From Sphingobacterium corticibacter (GTDB taxonomy: Bacteria; Bacteroidota; Bacteroidia; Sphingobacteriales; Sphingobacteriaceae), in NCBI RefSeq assembly GCF_003076635.1, contig NZ_QDKG01000001.1, forward strand, positions 186,001 to 250,000: a DNA stretch of 64,000 nucleotides, in the 5' to 3' direction. The notes under the pieces are model-generated. The model was not told the origin of the DNA, ran no database searches, and saw only the letters and a list, made by a program, of their open reading frames with translations. Both the position numbers and the translations under genes were made by a program. Of this stretch, positions 1 through 9,976 are shown one piece after another. The stretch's first letter is position 1; each line of letters opens with the position of its first letter.

Positions 1-2739
1 CCAGATTTGAATACAGCATTAGCAGGTAAGATTGCTGGTGTACAAGTACAATCCACATCTGGTGCTGCTTTCGGTACTTCTACGATCCGTATTCGCGGTA
101 TCAACTCGCTATCTGGAGGAAATCCGATTTATGTGGTGGATGGAATGATTACCGAGCCAGAAGCCGTTAATATGGATGATGTAGCCGATCTTACGGTTTT
201 AAAAGGGCCAGCAGCGACAGCATTATACGGTCAGCGCGGTTCAGAAGGTGCGGTAGTTATCAAGACATTAGGCGGACGTACACGAGATGGCGTTGGTGTA
301 AACTTCAACCAAGCAACATCTTTTGAAAGCGTTTACTTATTGCCGAAATATCAAAATGAATATGCTGGTGGATACTCGCAAGAGTGGAGTACGTATAACC
401 ACAATCCTAATATTGCACCGGACTATTTGGCACCATATGATGGTGTGAATATCTTAAATTATGGAGCTGATGAAAGCTGGGGTCCGCGTATGGATGGTAC
501 GATGTATATGCCATTCTATGGATGGGATCCATCTCACCCTCAATTTGGTCAACTAACAGCCTTAGTGCCTCAACCAAACAATGTTCGTGATTTTTACAAC
601 ACAGGTGTAAGTGCAAATACTAACATAGCTTTTGATAAAGCAGGAGATAATTATCAAACTCGATTCTCTTTTACGAATGTTTCTCGCACCGGTATAGTGC
701 CCAATAGTAAGTTGGGTAGAAATTGGCTTTCTACAAACTCTTCCTTAAATCTGACAGATAAACTAACCGTATCTGCTAATGTGAACTTCCAACATGAGGT
801 GTATAATAATCGACCAAAAGATGGTTACAGTTCTCAAACTACAGGGTCTTTTAATCAGTGGTTTCAGCGTCAGTTGGATATGAGCACATTGCGTGACTAT
901 AAACGTCCAGATGGTACCTTTAGAAGTTGGAATATTGTGAGTCCGACAAATCCTAATCCCGCATATTGGGATAACCCATATACGGAAGTGTACGAAAATA
1001 CACAATTTGACACCTATCAGCGGATCTATGGTAATATTACCGCAAGTTATCAATTGACGAATGCCTTGAGTGCTTCCGTGATTGCGCGAGGGAACTTCCT
1101 GAACATGGAAGAGACCGAACGTATTGCCAGTGGTACATTACAGCAAGCTAGTTATTCTCAATACTTGAATAATCAGGATGAGGTAAACTATGTTGGTACA
1201 TTGGCATTTAAGGAACAATATGGAGATTTCACCGTAGATGCAGCCGCATTTGGAGAATATCGTCGCAATCAACGTCGTTTTACCGATGCAGCAACTGCTG
1301 GCGGATTAGCAGTACCAGGTTTGTATACTTTGGAAGCTTCTATTGATAGACCAACGGTTCAAACCCGATATTTTGATCAACGAGTCAATTCGCTCTATGG
1401 TTATGCGGCAGTTGGTTATAAAGATTTTCTATATTTAGAAGGAAATATCCGTAATGACTGGTCTTCGACCTTGCCAAGGGACAATAATTCATTCTTGTAT
1501 GGAGGATTGTCTACTTCGTTTATCTTCAGTCATTTTATTCAGCCAAATGAGTTCTTCTCTTTCGGTAAATTGAGAGCCTCATTCGCTAAAGTAGGTACAG
1601 ATACCGATCCATATCAGATCTTGCAAACATACAGCATTCGCAACGCATACGGTAGTAATCCTTTATTAACGGTACCTGATGTTATTCCAAATGCAAATCT
1701 ATTACCGACCCTATCTACTTCATACGAGATTGGTACCGAGTTGCGCTTCTTCAATAGCCGTTTATTGTTTGATTTTAACTATTACACGCGTAGCGCTACG
1801 AATCAGATCCTAAACTTGCCGATTTCAGGTACTACGGGTTTTGCTCAAAGTTTGATTAATGCAGGTCGGATTGATAATCATGGTTACGAATTTACCCTAG
1901 GTGGTACACCTATTCGCAACAGTAATTTCAAGTGGGATCTAAATGCCAATATCGGTATCAATAGAAATAAAGTAGTTCGTCTAGATGAACAAGTAAGCAA
2001 TCTACAAATCGAATTAGACGATACACCTTCCTCTTTCGGATTCGTAGGTTCTCCATTGATTACTTTGAATGCGTATGAAGGCCAGCCATATGGTCAATTG
2101 ATCGGAATGGGGATTGTGAAAGACGATAATGGTAACCGAGTGGTGGGTGAAGATGGGTATTATCTACGAGAAGACAATATGAATTTGGGAAGCATTATTC
2201 CAGATTTTACGGGTGGTCTTACGTCATCTTTCTCTTACAAAAATTTCCGTGCTGGTTTCTCCCTTGACTTTCAAAAAGGTGGTAAATACATGTCTATCTC
2301 TTCTATGTTCGGAAATTATACCGGTGTACTGGCCGAAACTGCAGGTTTAAATGAAAACGGTGTACCTCGTCGTGATCCAGTTGAAAATATGGGTGGTACT
2401 CTCTTACCTGGTGTGAAGGAAAATGGAGAAGTCAATGATATCTTTGTAGACACCCAAAATTTGTATGAAAATGATATGTTCTCTTTATGGGAAGAATGGG
2501 TATATGACCGTAGTTTTATCAAGTTGAGAGAGGTAAATATTGGATATGATCTGCCAACTCGATTATTCCAAAACACACCATTTAAATCGGCTAGTTTCTC
2601 ATTAATAGCTACGAATCCTTGGTTGATTTATGCTAAAAATCGAAATGTGGATCCGTCCATCTTAGAAACATCTTGGTTTGAAGGTGGGCAATTACCAAGT
2701 ACACGTTCTTGGGGTTTCAGTCTTCGTTTAGGTTTATAA
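1..2739 (+). CDS. SusC/RagA-family TonB-linked outer-membrane receptor, 5' end outside window
   Basis: The reading frame is open from base 1 (first codons read Pro-Asp-Leu-Asn), so the gene begins before the window. What is visible starts inside the plug domain: a GKIAGVQVQS segment, then RIRGINSL, then the YVVDGMI, DLTVLKGPAATALYG and GAVVIKT elements that form the SusC signature region. The remaining roughly 800 residues look like a 22-strand beta-barrel rich in alternating aromatic residues, ending in SFSLRLGL. SusC proteins are TonB-driven outer-membrane importers of oligosaccharides or other large nutrients, with a SusD lipoprotein acting as a lid. A SusD-like gene follows after 40 bp, which fits. 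Substrate cannot be told from sequence. The signal peptide and carboxypeptidase-like N-domain are not in view. Confidence 0.95.
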   Translation, partial: PDLNTALAGKIAGVQVQSTSGAAFGTSTIRIRGINSLSGGNPIYVVDGMITEPEAVNMDDVADLTVLKGPAATALYGQRGSEGAVVIKTLGGRTRDGVGVNFNQATSFESVYLLPKYQNEYAGGYSQEWSTYNHNPNIAPDYLAPYDGVNILNYGADESWGPRMDGTMYMPFYGWDPSHPQFGQLTALVPQPNNVRDFYNTGVSANTNIAFDKAGDNYQTRFSFTNVSRTGIVPNSKLGRNWLSTNSSLNLTDKLTVSANVNFQHEVYNNRPKDGYSSQTTGSFNQWFQRQLDMSTLRDYKRPDGTFRSWNIVSPTNPNPAYWDNPYTEVYENTQFDTYQRIYGNITASYQLTNALSASVIARGNFLNMEETERIASGTLQQASYSQYLNNQDEVNYVGTLAFKEQYGDFTVDAAAFGEYRRNQRRFTDAATAGGLAVPGLYTLEASIDRPTVQTRYFDQRVNSLYGYAAVGYKDFLYLEGNIRNDWSSTLPRDNNSFLYGGLSTSFIFSHFIQPNEFFSFGKLRASFAKVGTDTDPYQILQTYSIRNAYGSNPLLTVPDVIPNANLLPTLSTSYEIGTELRFFNSRLLFDFNYYTRSATNQILNLPISGTTGFAQSLINAGRIDNHGYEFTLGGTPIRNSNFKWDLNANIGINRNKVVRLDEQVSNLQIELDDTPSSFGFVGSPLITLNAYEGQPYGQLIGMGIVKDDNGNRVVGEDGYYLREDNMNLGSIIPDFTGGLTSSFSYKNFRAGFSLDFQKGGKYMSISSMFGNYTGVLAETAGLNENGVPRRDPVENMGGTLLPGVKENGEVNDIFVDTQNLYENDMFSLWEEWVYDRSFIKLREVNIGYDLPTRLFQNTPFKSASFSLIATNPWLIYAKNRNVDPSILETSWFEGGQLPSTRSWGFSLRLGL

Positions 2740-2779
2740 GAGAAGGTAAATCAAGTATTCATTAATAAGCTCAATAACA

Positions 2780-4243
2780 ATGAAAAGATATATAAAACAA
2801 TTAAGTACTTGTATGGTAGTTGCCGCTGTACTGAGCAGCTGTACCAAGAACTTTGAATCCATCAATACAAGTCCAAACGATGCACTAAATCCTAATACAA
2901 CTTTATTGTTGTCCAATGCATTACGCTCTTTGGGTAGTCAGACAGAAGGTGTTGCCGGCTGGGCCAAGGATTTGTATCCACAATATATGGCCGAAATTCA
3001 ATATACAAGTGAATCTCGCTTTCAAAACACGATCTACAACTTCTATCCTATATACAATGCACCATTGCAGGATCTGCAGACTATCATTGCCCTAAATATG
3101 GATCCTGTAGCCTCTACACAGGCTTATGTGACTGATGGTGGAGATAGTGAAAGTCAAATTGGTGTCGCCAGAGTGCTGAAAGCATTCTACTTTATGCACA
3201 TGACCGATCGTTGGGGTATGATACCATACAGCGAAGCGCTGCAAGGTAGAGCCAATTTGACACCAAGCTATGATTCGCAAGAATCTGTATATAACGCTCT
3301 ATTTGTAGAGCTGACCGAAGCACAAGAGCAATTAAAAGGTGGAGGATCTGTCAATGGGGATATTGTTTTTAACGGCAATGTCAGCCAATGGGTAAAATGG
3401 GCAAATACTTTACGTATGGCTGCCGCTTTGCACATTCGTAAAGTAAATCCAGAAAAGGCTAGAACTGAATTTCTAGCAGCATATGAAGCAGGTGCCATGT
3501 CAGCCATAGGGGATAATGCGGTATTTCGCTACTTAAATGACGCCAATAACCAAAGCCCGTTATTCAATAATTACGAAGTGACCGGCCGTGTTGATTACGC
3601 AGTAAGTGAATACATGATCGAACAACTCGAACTGCATAACGATCCTAGATTGTCGATTTTTGCACTTCCAGCATTAAGTACAGGCACGTATGTAGGGATG
3701 CCTTTTGGCCTAATACAAGGACAGACTGGTGCGTACAATCGGGAAAATGTTTCCTTAATTGGAGATCGTTTCACGGCACAAAATTCTGAACTTCCGCTTA
3801 ACACCTATGCTCAAGTCGAATTTATGTTGGCTGAAGCTGCTTTTCTTGGATGGATTCCAGATGCGCAGACACATTATCTCAATGGAATACGCGCTTCATT
3901 TATGCAATATGAAGTAGAAGATTTAGAAGAGTCCTATGCTGAGTATGTAGCGCAACCGACGGTAGCTTATAATCCAACCTCAGGTCTAGAACAGATTATT
4001 ACTCAAAAATGGTTGGCCAACTATATGGCCAATGGTTATGAATCTTGGACAGATTGGAGACGTACTGGTTTCCCTCGTTTAGATCCCGGGCCTGCACCGC
4101 AGAATACCAACGGCAGCTTGCCAAGAAGACAAGCTTATACGACGGAAGAGGCCGGTCGAAATACGCAAAGTTACCGAGATGCTATTGCACAACAGGGAGC
4201 TGATGCGCTAACCACACGAGTGTGGTGGGATGTAGAAGATTAG
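2780..4243 (+). CDS. SusD-like nutrient-binding outer-membrane lipoprotein (SusD-like_2 type)
   Basis: 487 residues. The N-terminus is a lipoprotein signal peptide with a VLSSC lipobox, followed by a Phe-Glu-Ser-Ile-Asn-Thr-Ser-Pro-Asn motif that is typical of the SusD-like_2 branch (SusD/RagB nutrient-binding lipoproteins) rather than classic SusD. The rest is helical with tetratricopeptide-like character, and the C-terminus keeps the WxxYMANGYESWTDWRRTGFP region characteristic of this family. It should sit on the cell surface and cap the SusC barrel encoded 40 bp upstream. It is the last gene of its unit because a strong hairpin terminator follows. Substrate unknown. Confidence 0.93.
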   Translation: MKRYIKQLSTCMVVAAVLSSCTKNFESINTSPNDALNPNTTLLLSNALRSLGSQTEGVAGWAKDLYPQYMAEIQYTSESRFQNTIYNFYPIYNAPLQDLQTIIALNMDPVASTQAYVTDGGDSESQIGVARVLKAFYFMHMTDRWGMIPYSEALQGRANLTPSYDSQESVYNALFVELTEAQEQLKGGGSVNGDIVFNGNVSQWVKWANTLRMAAALHIRKVNPEKARTEFLAAYEAGAMSAIGDNAVFRYLNDANNQSPLFNNYEVTGRVDYAVSEYMIEQLELHNDPRLSIFALPALSTGTYVGMPFGLIQGQTGAYNRENVSLIGDRFTAQNSELPLNTYAQVEFMLAEAAFLGWIPDAQTHYLNGIRASFMQYEVEDLEESYAEYVAQPTVAYNPTSGLEQIITQKWLANYMANGYESWTDWRRTGFPRLDPGPAPQNTNGSLPRRQAYTTEEAGRNTQSYRDAIAQQGADALTTRVWWDVED

Positions 4244-4264
4244 ATTATCTTAATTTTAATTATT

Positions 4265-4308
4265 AAACATGAAAAAGGATTACTCTCATAATCCTTTTTC
4301 ATGTTTTT
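4265..4308 (+). terminator. Rho-independent terminator after the first susCD pair
   Basis: Arms 4265-4282 and 4289-4306 form an 18-bp perfect stem around the loop ctctca and run into a T-rich tail. It lies 22 bp past the SusD stop codon. Confidence 0.85.
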
Positions 4309-4413
4309 AGATATATTGTAACGGATATGATGTGTCAAATATTCGATTTAGCGTCATTCAACATTCAATATTATTTGTAAATTGGCCGGATCAATTATCT
4401 ACAAACACACAAC

Positions 4414-4893
4414 ATGAAGAGAAGAGAGGTCATCAAACAAATGTTTGTGATGGCGGGTGGTCTATTGATAGCTAGTTCTTGCGATTTCAGTGGGAAGAAA
4501 GCATCTATCGCCCTCCAAAATATCGATTTTTCAGCAGATGATGAAGAGCTTTTAGGTCGTCTAGTGAATGTTATCATTCCGGAGAGCGATTCACCAGGCG
4601 GTAAAAGTCTGAACTTGCATTTATTCGTGATGAAAATGCTGGACGATTGCGCATCGCCCGAACAACAAGAAGCTTTCCTAGTCGGACTCAAAAAATGCCA
4701 CAAAGAAGCGAGTAACGATGATACCAAATTGTTAGCTTATCTAAAAGGTTTACCAGAAGATGATCAGTTTGCAACCATCCTAAAAGCACGGACATTACAA
4801 GGTTACCTCAACTCGGAGTACGTGATGACTAATAAATTGATCTATGAATTAGTACCAGGAAGATATGATGGTGCTGTGAAGATAAACGCGTAA
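4414..4893 (+). CDS. Gluconate 2-dehydrogenase subunit 3 family lipoprotein (LacC-like small subunit)
   Basis: 159 residues. The N-terminus MKRREVIKQ has a twin-Arg pair followed by a hydrophobic stretch and a lipobox (IASSC), so export by Tat and lipid anchoring are both plausible. The mature part matches the gluconate 2-dehydrogenase subunit 3 family (PF13618), small chaperone-like or anchoring subunits that travel with FAD-dependent sugar dehydrogenases. The gene for a GMC flavoprotein starts 7 bp after its stop, so the two are almost certainly one complex. In characterised glucoside 3-dehydrogenases (LacABC) the same pair works with a cytochrome c subunit, which is not encoded in this window. 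It is a little short for the family. Start chosen at the first ATG of the export signal. Confidence 0.85.
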   Translation: MKRREVIKQMFVMAGGLLIASSCDFSGKKASIALQNIDFSADDEELLGRLVNVIIPESDSPGGKSLNLHLFVMKMLDDCASPEQQEAFLVGLKKCHKEASNDDTKLLAYLKGLPEDDQFATILKARTLQGYLNSEYVMTNKLIYELVPGRYDGAVKINA

Positions 4894-4900
4894 ACTAATT

Positions 4901-6616
4901 ATGGCAAATTTAAATATTGACTCCGTCAAAGACAGAACCTATGATGCGATTGTGATCGGATCTGGAATCAGTGGTGGATGGTCGGCAAAGGAATTGTGTG
5001 AGAAGGGATTAAAAACGCTAGTATTGGAACGCGGTCGCGATGTGAAACACATCAAAGATTATCCGACGACAAATATGAATCCTTGGGAGTTTGAACATCG
5101 CAATGAGATGACTTTTGCGGACAAGCAAGAAAATCCGATTGCGAGCCGTTGCTACGCTTTTCATGAAGATGCAGCACATTTCTTTGTGAAAGATAAGGAA
5201 CACCCTTACGTACAAGATAAACCATTTGACTGGATTCGCGGATATCAAGTGGGCGGTAAATCCTTGCTTTGGGCGCGACAAACACAACGTTGGTCGGACT
5301 TTGACTTTGAAGGACCACAACGTGATGGTTTTGCCGTCGATTGGCCGATCCGTTATCAGGATCTCAAATCTTGGTATGATTATGTGGAACGCTTTGCCGG
5401 CATCGCTGGTGATAAAGATGGATTGCCAGAATTGCCTGATGGCGAATTCTTGCCGGGATATCCACTCAATGTAGTAGAGAAATATTTCAAGCAAAGCATA
5501 GAGAAGAAATACCCAGAGAGAAAGGTTATCTCTGCACGTTGTGCGCATATTTCCAAACCACAGCCTATACATATCGAGCAAGGCCGTACGCAATGTCAAA
5601 ATCGTACGTTATGTCAGCGAGGATGTCCGTTTGGCGGTTACTTTAGCTCTAATGCTTCCACCTTGCCATGGGCGGCAAAAACGGGTAACATGACCTTACG
5701 CCCAGATGCAGTAGTACACTCGATATTGTATGATAAAGATAAAGGTAAAGCAATCGGTGTCCGCGTAATCGATCGGAATACCAAAGAGGAGATTGATTTC
5801 TATGCGAAAGTGATCTTTGTAAACGCGGCTGCGATCAATACCAATCTTATCTTATTAAACTCTAAGTCCGAACGTTTTCCAAATGGTTTGGGCAATGACA
5901 GTGGAACTTTAGGTAAATATGTGGCATTTCATAATTATAGTGCACGCATTTATGCGGAATACGAAGGCCTTTCTGATTTCACGACGGCCGGTCGTAATCC
6001 TGCAGGTGGGGGTTATATTCCGCGATTCCGAAACTTGCATAAACAAGAAACAGATTATTTACGCGGATATGCAGCCGGATTTGGAGCTTGGCGTTCTAAA
6101 AACTCAGATCGTAGTGGTTGGGGAGAAGAACTGAAAAACTCCTTGCTAAATCCAGAATGGGGCAATTGGGGCGTAGGTTCGCACATGATGGGAGAGACTA
6201 TTCCAAAAGAAGCCAGCTATGTCGCGCTAGATAAATCTCAACAAGATGATTGGGGTATCCCATTGCTACACATCTCGGTAGATTATGATGATAATGATGC
6301 CAAGATGAAAAAGGATTACCTCGATACGATGGAGGAAATGTTTACCGAAGCTGGTTTTACCAACATTCGTAGAGACGAGAATTCACAAGCTCCCGGATTG
6401 GATATTCACGAAATGGGCGGTGCCCGAATGGGACATGATCCTAAGACTTCTGTGCTCAACAAATGGAATCAGATGCATGATGTTCCCAATGTGTTTGTTA
6501 CAGATGGAGCTGCCATGACTTCCACTTCTACCCAAAATCCTTCTCTTACTTATATGGCTTTTTCGGCGAGGTCAGTTGACTACGCTGTGAATGAACTCAA
6601 AAAAGGCAATCTGTAA
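4901..6616 (+). CDS. GMC-family FAD-dependent oxidoreductase, probable sugar (glycoside 3-) dehydrogenase large subunit
   Basis: 571 residues. An FAD-binding GSGISGG Rossmann motif lies at about residues 19-25, and the GMC C-terminal domain carries His503 in HEMGGARMG and Asn546 in QNPSLT, the His/Asn catalytic pair of this family. A Cys-rich stretch, CQNRTLCQRGCPFGG, sits near residue 230. Similar in length and layout to LacA-type large subunits that oxidise C3 of glycosides to 3-keto sugars and pass electrons to a cytochrome. It has no signal peptide of its own and would be co-exported with the Tat-type small subunit encoded just upstream. The location between two SusCD pairs suggests it acts on the imported sugar in the periplasm. 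The exact substrate and the 3-keto specificity are inferences. Confidence 0.88.
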   Translation: MANLNIDSVKDRTYDAIVIGSGISGGWSAKELCEKGLKTLVLERGRDVKHIKDYPTTNMNPWEFEHRNEMTFADKQENPIASRCYAFHEDAAHFFVKDKEHPYVQDKPFDWIRGYQVGGKSLLWARQTQRWSDFDFEGPQRDGFAVDWPIRYQDLKSWYDYVERFAGIAGDKDGLPELPDGEFLPGYPLNVVEKYFKQSIEKKYPERKVISARCAHISKPQPIHIEQGRTQCQNRTLCQRGCPFGGYFSSNASTLPWAAKTGNMTLRPDAVVHSILYDKDKGKAIGVRVIDRNTKEEIDFYAKVIFVNAAAINTNLILLNSKSERFPNGLGNDSGTLGKYVAFHNYSARIYAEYEGLSDFTTAGRNPAGGGYIPRFRNLHKQETDYLRGYAAGFGAWRSKNSDRSGWGEELKNSLLNPEWGNWGVGSHMMGETIPKEASYVALDKSQQDDWGIPLLHISVDYDDNDAKMKKDYLDTMEEMFTEAGFTNIRRDENSQAPGLDIHEMGGARMGHDPKTSVLNKWNQMHDVPNVFVTDGAAMTSTSTQNPSLTYMAFSARSVDYAVNELKKGNL

Positions 6617-6646
6617 CGATTCCAATACAAATGGATTACATCATTG

Positions 6647-6690
6647 ACGGAATGCAGAAAATATTTATGAAAAATATTTCGGCATTCCGT
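6647..6690 (+). terminator. Hairpin after the dehydrogenase pair, probable terminator
   Basis: Arms acggaatgc (6647-6655) and gcattccgt (6682-6690) are perfect complements, and the A/T-rich middle can pair in part. The T-run after it is weak (taaagttttgtt), so termination may be partial and some transcript may continue into the next susC. Confidence 0.5.
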
Positions 6691-6823
6691 TAAAGTTTTG
6701 TTAATTGCTGCTGAAGAACATAACAATTATAAACATCGGGGTCAACGCTTATTCTTCATTTGTAAGCATTTTTTTATTGGCCAACGATAAAACGATTTAG
6801 CACAATTTTAAATTTAATGATGT

Positions 6824-9800
6824 ATGAAAAACATGTACAATCCTGATGGGCGTCTATGGACTGCGCTATTGGCTGTTGCTGCGCTCAGCTTCAACAGTTT
6901 GCAAGCGGTTCCAAATTCTCCCCGCGCTGGTGAGCGGACACAGATTACACAGCGCCAAGAAAAGGTGATGGGTCGCGTGAACGACGCTAGTACCAATGAG
7001 CCTATTAGCGGCGTTACGATTACCGTGCGTGGTACCAATGTAAGTACGCAAACGGACGAAAACGGGCAGTTTACCATTGATGCTAGCAATGGACAAACAC
7101 TCGTTGCTACCTTCTTAGGCTACAAAAAAGCTGAAATGCGTGTTAGCTCTACTACAGTGAACTTCTCCTTAGATACCGAAGGTGAAGATCTGGAAGAAGT
7201 GGTCGTAGTCGGTTACGGTACGATGCGTAAATCAGACGTAACCGGATCGATCTCCATCGCTAAAGGTTCGGATATGATTAAAAACCAAAACTTTAGTGCG
7301 TTAGACAACTTACGTGGTCAGGCTGCCGGTGTGAATGTATATTCTAACTCTAGCCAGCCAGGTGCGTATGCTAACCGCGTGGTAATCCGTGGTACCGCTT
7401 CGATCAACTCTTCTTCCAGCCCACTTTATGTAGTGGATGGTGTGGTGATGGAAAACTTTCACTTGGTGAATCCGAATGATATTGAGCGCATGGAAGTATT
7501 GAAAGACGCTTCTTCTGCAGCGATTTACGGTGCGCGTGGAGCAAACGGCGTAATCATCGTGACGACCAAGAGAGGTTCTAAAGATGGGCGTAAAACCATC
7601 AGTTACCAAGGGTCTGCTAGTGTAAGTTCTCCACAGCGTTTTATGGATGTTTTGAATGCAGAAGAGTGGGTACAGGCGTTTATGATTGGTTTGGAGAATG
7701 AAAATACCTACATGCCTGATAAATATAACTGGTCTTTAGATCGTAAAGACTGGTTCAATGATCCAAACTACTTTGATGCAAATGGTAATCCTTTGTATGA
7801 TACCGATTGGCAGCGAGAAGCAACGCGTACCGCACTTTCGCAAAACCATCAGTTGAATATTCAACAAGGTGATGAAAACTCTTCTATGGGAGCTTTTATT
7901 AACTATACTGATCAGCAGGGAGTTGTTAATAATACCTACAACAAACGTGTTAACGGTAAGTTAGCATACGATTCCAAAGTAAAAGATTGGCTTTCTACAA
8001 GCATCAATTTGACGGCAAATCATACTTTCGGTCGATTTACACCAGAAGATGGTGGCGGTCAGGAAGCGCGTCGTACCATGATTGAGATGTTGCCTTGGTT
8101 GCCAATTTATCAGCCTGATGGGCAGTACTCCTTTTCAGGATCCTCTACCGTCAATGGTTTATTAGGTTTTGAAGGTATGTCTAATCCCGTGTCGATCTTA
8201 GATCTACAAGAAAGACGTCGTGCGAATACACAAATCTTTGGTAACGCGGCCTTGACTTTTCACCTAGCTGATGGTTTGGATTTGAAAACTCAATATGGTG
8301 TGGATAAGCAAAGAAGACAGTACAATGGCTATTCTTCTGTATTGCTACACAATATCTCTCGTCCAAATGGTTGGGCACAGATTGAAAATGAAGATATCTT
8401 CTACTGGCAACAAGAAACTTACTTAAGCTACAACAAACAGTTTAATAATCACCGTATTAATGCGGTAGCTGGTTTGTCGTGGCAAGGACGTGAGCGTAAC
8501 TTCAGTATGAATCGTACCGAAGGTTTTACTAATGACTTCTTCAAGTGGAATAACATGGCAGCAGGTTCTTTACCGCAAGCGCCGCAATCTGCTTATGAAC
8601 GTTGGGGTATGAACTCATACTTTATGCGTGCAGCCTACACATTAAACGATAAGTACTCGGCTACGGTTACCGGTCGTTATGATGGTTCTTCGCGTTTTGG
8701 TGCGAATAACAAATTCGGTTTCTTCCCATCTATGGGTTTGGCTTGGGTAGCATCTAATGAATCTTTCTTGCAAGATGTATCTTGGTTGAATAACTTGAAA
8801 TTACGTAGTAGTTTTGGTATCACGGGTAACTCCGAAATTGCCCCTTATCAGTCGATCGGTAGAGCGATTAACAATACGCAACTATTGAATGGCACACGTG
8901 TATCCACCTCTTACTTAGGTAATTTACGTAATGACGACTTGAAGTGGGAGAAAACAGCTACGATCGATGGAGGTTTTGAATTAGGTTTATTCCAAAATCG
9001 TTTGAACTTTGATATCTCCTATTATAACCGTAGAACAACCGATTTGCTTTTGCAAGCACCACTTCCAAACGCATCTGGATTTGAGTTCGTAACCCAAAAT
9101 ATCGGTGCGGTAAACAACAGAGGTTTTGATATTATGATTAGCGGTGCGCCTGTTCGTAATGATAACTTCCAGTGGACTTCTACTATCAACATGAACTACA
9201 ACAAAAACAAGGTGGTTCAATTAGCAAACAACAATGCGGATATTCTTCAAAATAGCTTTGTATCTGGTCCAAACAGCGTAATCCGTGTCGGTGAAAACCT
9301 AAACAGCTTCTATGGATACCGTCGTAATGGCATCTTTACAGTAGAGGATTTTGAAAATGGTCTAATTACGAGAGAACAAATTGGTAGACCAAATCGTTCG
9401 GCTAACCAAGAAATCTTAGGTAAAGGTATTCCAGATTGGTCAGGAAGTTTTATCAATACATTCAACTACAAGAATTTTGATATGACGGTAGATATGCAGA
9501 TTGTCTACGGTGTTGAGACCTTGCAACAATTCTATCACTCTACTTACGATCGTTTCGGTATCACCAATGGTTTGAGTGAAATTTTGACAGATGCTTACAG
9601 TCCTTCTAATCCAAACACGATGCAGCAAGCTATTTTCTTGACTAATGGTGGCCATGCTGGTCAGGATACACGTATCGATTCTTCTTGGATTGTGGACGGT
9701 TCGTTTCTACGTTTTAATTTGATTCAAGTAGGTTATTCGTTTGATGCATCATGGGCGCAACGTTTGGGCATCTCTGGTTTGCGTGTGTATGCTAGTGCTA

Positions 9801-9952
9801 ACAATCCTTGGGTTATCACTTCCAAAGACTTTAAAGGATATGATCCTGAAAGTACTTCAACAGGAGATGGAAATAAGTTTGGTCAGAATGTAACGTTCTT
9901 CTCTTATCCAAGAGCAAAAACCTTCACATTTGGTTTGAACCTAACGTTGTAA
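6824..9952 (+). CDS. SusC/RagA-family TonB-linked outer-membrane receptor
   Basis: 1042 residues, complete. Signal peptide about 1-28; carboxypeptidase-regulatory-like domain about 47-118; the EEVVVVGYG linker at 124-132; plug domain about 133-250 with LYVVDGVV (201-208), IERMEVLKDASSAAIYGARG and GVIIVTTKRG; then the barrel, ending in TFGLNLTL. It imports a nutrient across the outer membrane using TonB energy. A SusD gene follows 24 bp downstream. It differs clearly from the SusC cut at base 1 and from the tandem pair at 19-27 kb, so it probably has another substrate. Placed directly downstream of the GMC dehydrogenase pair, it may share regulation with it. Confidence 0.96.
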   Translation: MKNMYNPDGRLWTALLAVAALSFNSLQAVPNSPRAGERTQITQRQEKVMGRVNDASTNEPISGVTITVRGTNVSTQTDENGQFTIDASNGQTLVATFLGYKKAEMRVSSTTVNFSLDTEGEDLEEVVVVGYGTMRKSDVTGSISIAKGSDMIKNQNFSALDNLRGQAAGVNVYSNSSQPGAYANRVVIRGTASINSSSSPLYVVDGVVMENFHLVNPNDIERMEVLKDASSAAIYGARGANGVIIVTTKRGSKDGRKTISYQGSASVSSPQRFMDVLNAEEWVQAFMIGLENENTYMPDKYNWSLDRKDWFNDPNYFDANGNPLYDTDWQREATRTALSQNHQLNIQQGDENSSMGAFINYTDQQGVVNNTYNKRVNGKLAYDSKVKDWLSTSINLTANHTFGRFTPEDGGGQEARRTMIEMLPWLPIYQPDGQYSFSGSSTVNGLLGFEGMSNPVSILDLQERRRANTQIFGNAALTFHLADGLDLKTQYGVDKQRRQYNGYSSVLLHNISRPNGWAQIENEDIFYWQQETYLSYNKQFNNHRINAVAGLSWQGRERNFSMNRTEGFTNDFFKWNNMAAGSLPQAPQSAYERWGMNSYFMRAAYTLNDKYSATVTGRYDGSSRFGANNKFGFFPSMGLAWVASNESFLQDVSWLNNLKLRSSFGITGNSEIAPYQSIGRAINNTQLLNGTRVSTSYLGNLRNDDLKWEKTATIDGGFELGLFQNRLNFDISYYNRRTTDLLLQAPLPNASGFEFVTQNIGAVNNRGFDIMISGAPVRNDNFQWTSTINMNYNKNKVVQLANNNADILQNSFVSGPNSVIRVGENLNSFYGYRRNGIFTVEDFENGLITREQIGRPNRSANQEILGKGIPDWSGSFINTFNYKNFDMTVDMQIVYGVETLQQFYHSTYDRFGITNGLSEILTDAYSPSNPNTMQQAIFLTNGGHAGQDTRIDSSWIVDGSFLRFNLIQVGYSFDASWAQRLGISGLRVYASANNPWVITSKDFKGYDPESTSTGDGNKFGQNVTFFSYPRAKTFTFGLNLTL

Positions 9953-9976
9953 TTAACCATTTAATACTTAAGACAG

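Noticed and set aside
5018..5599. 193-codon antisense frame inside the GMC oxidoreductase gene
   Set aside because: Lies wholly opposite a confident gene and its composition is that of a shadow frame.
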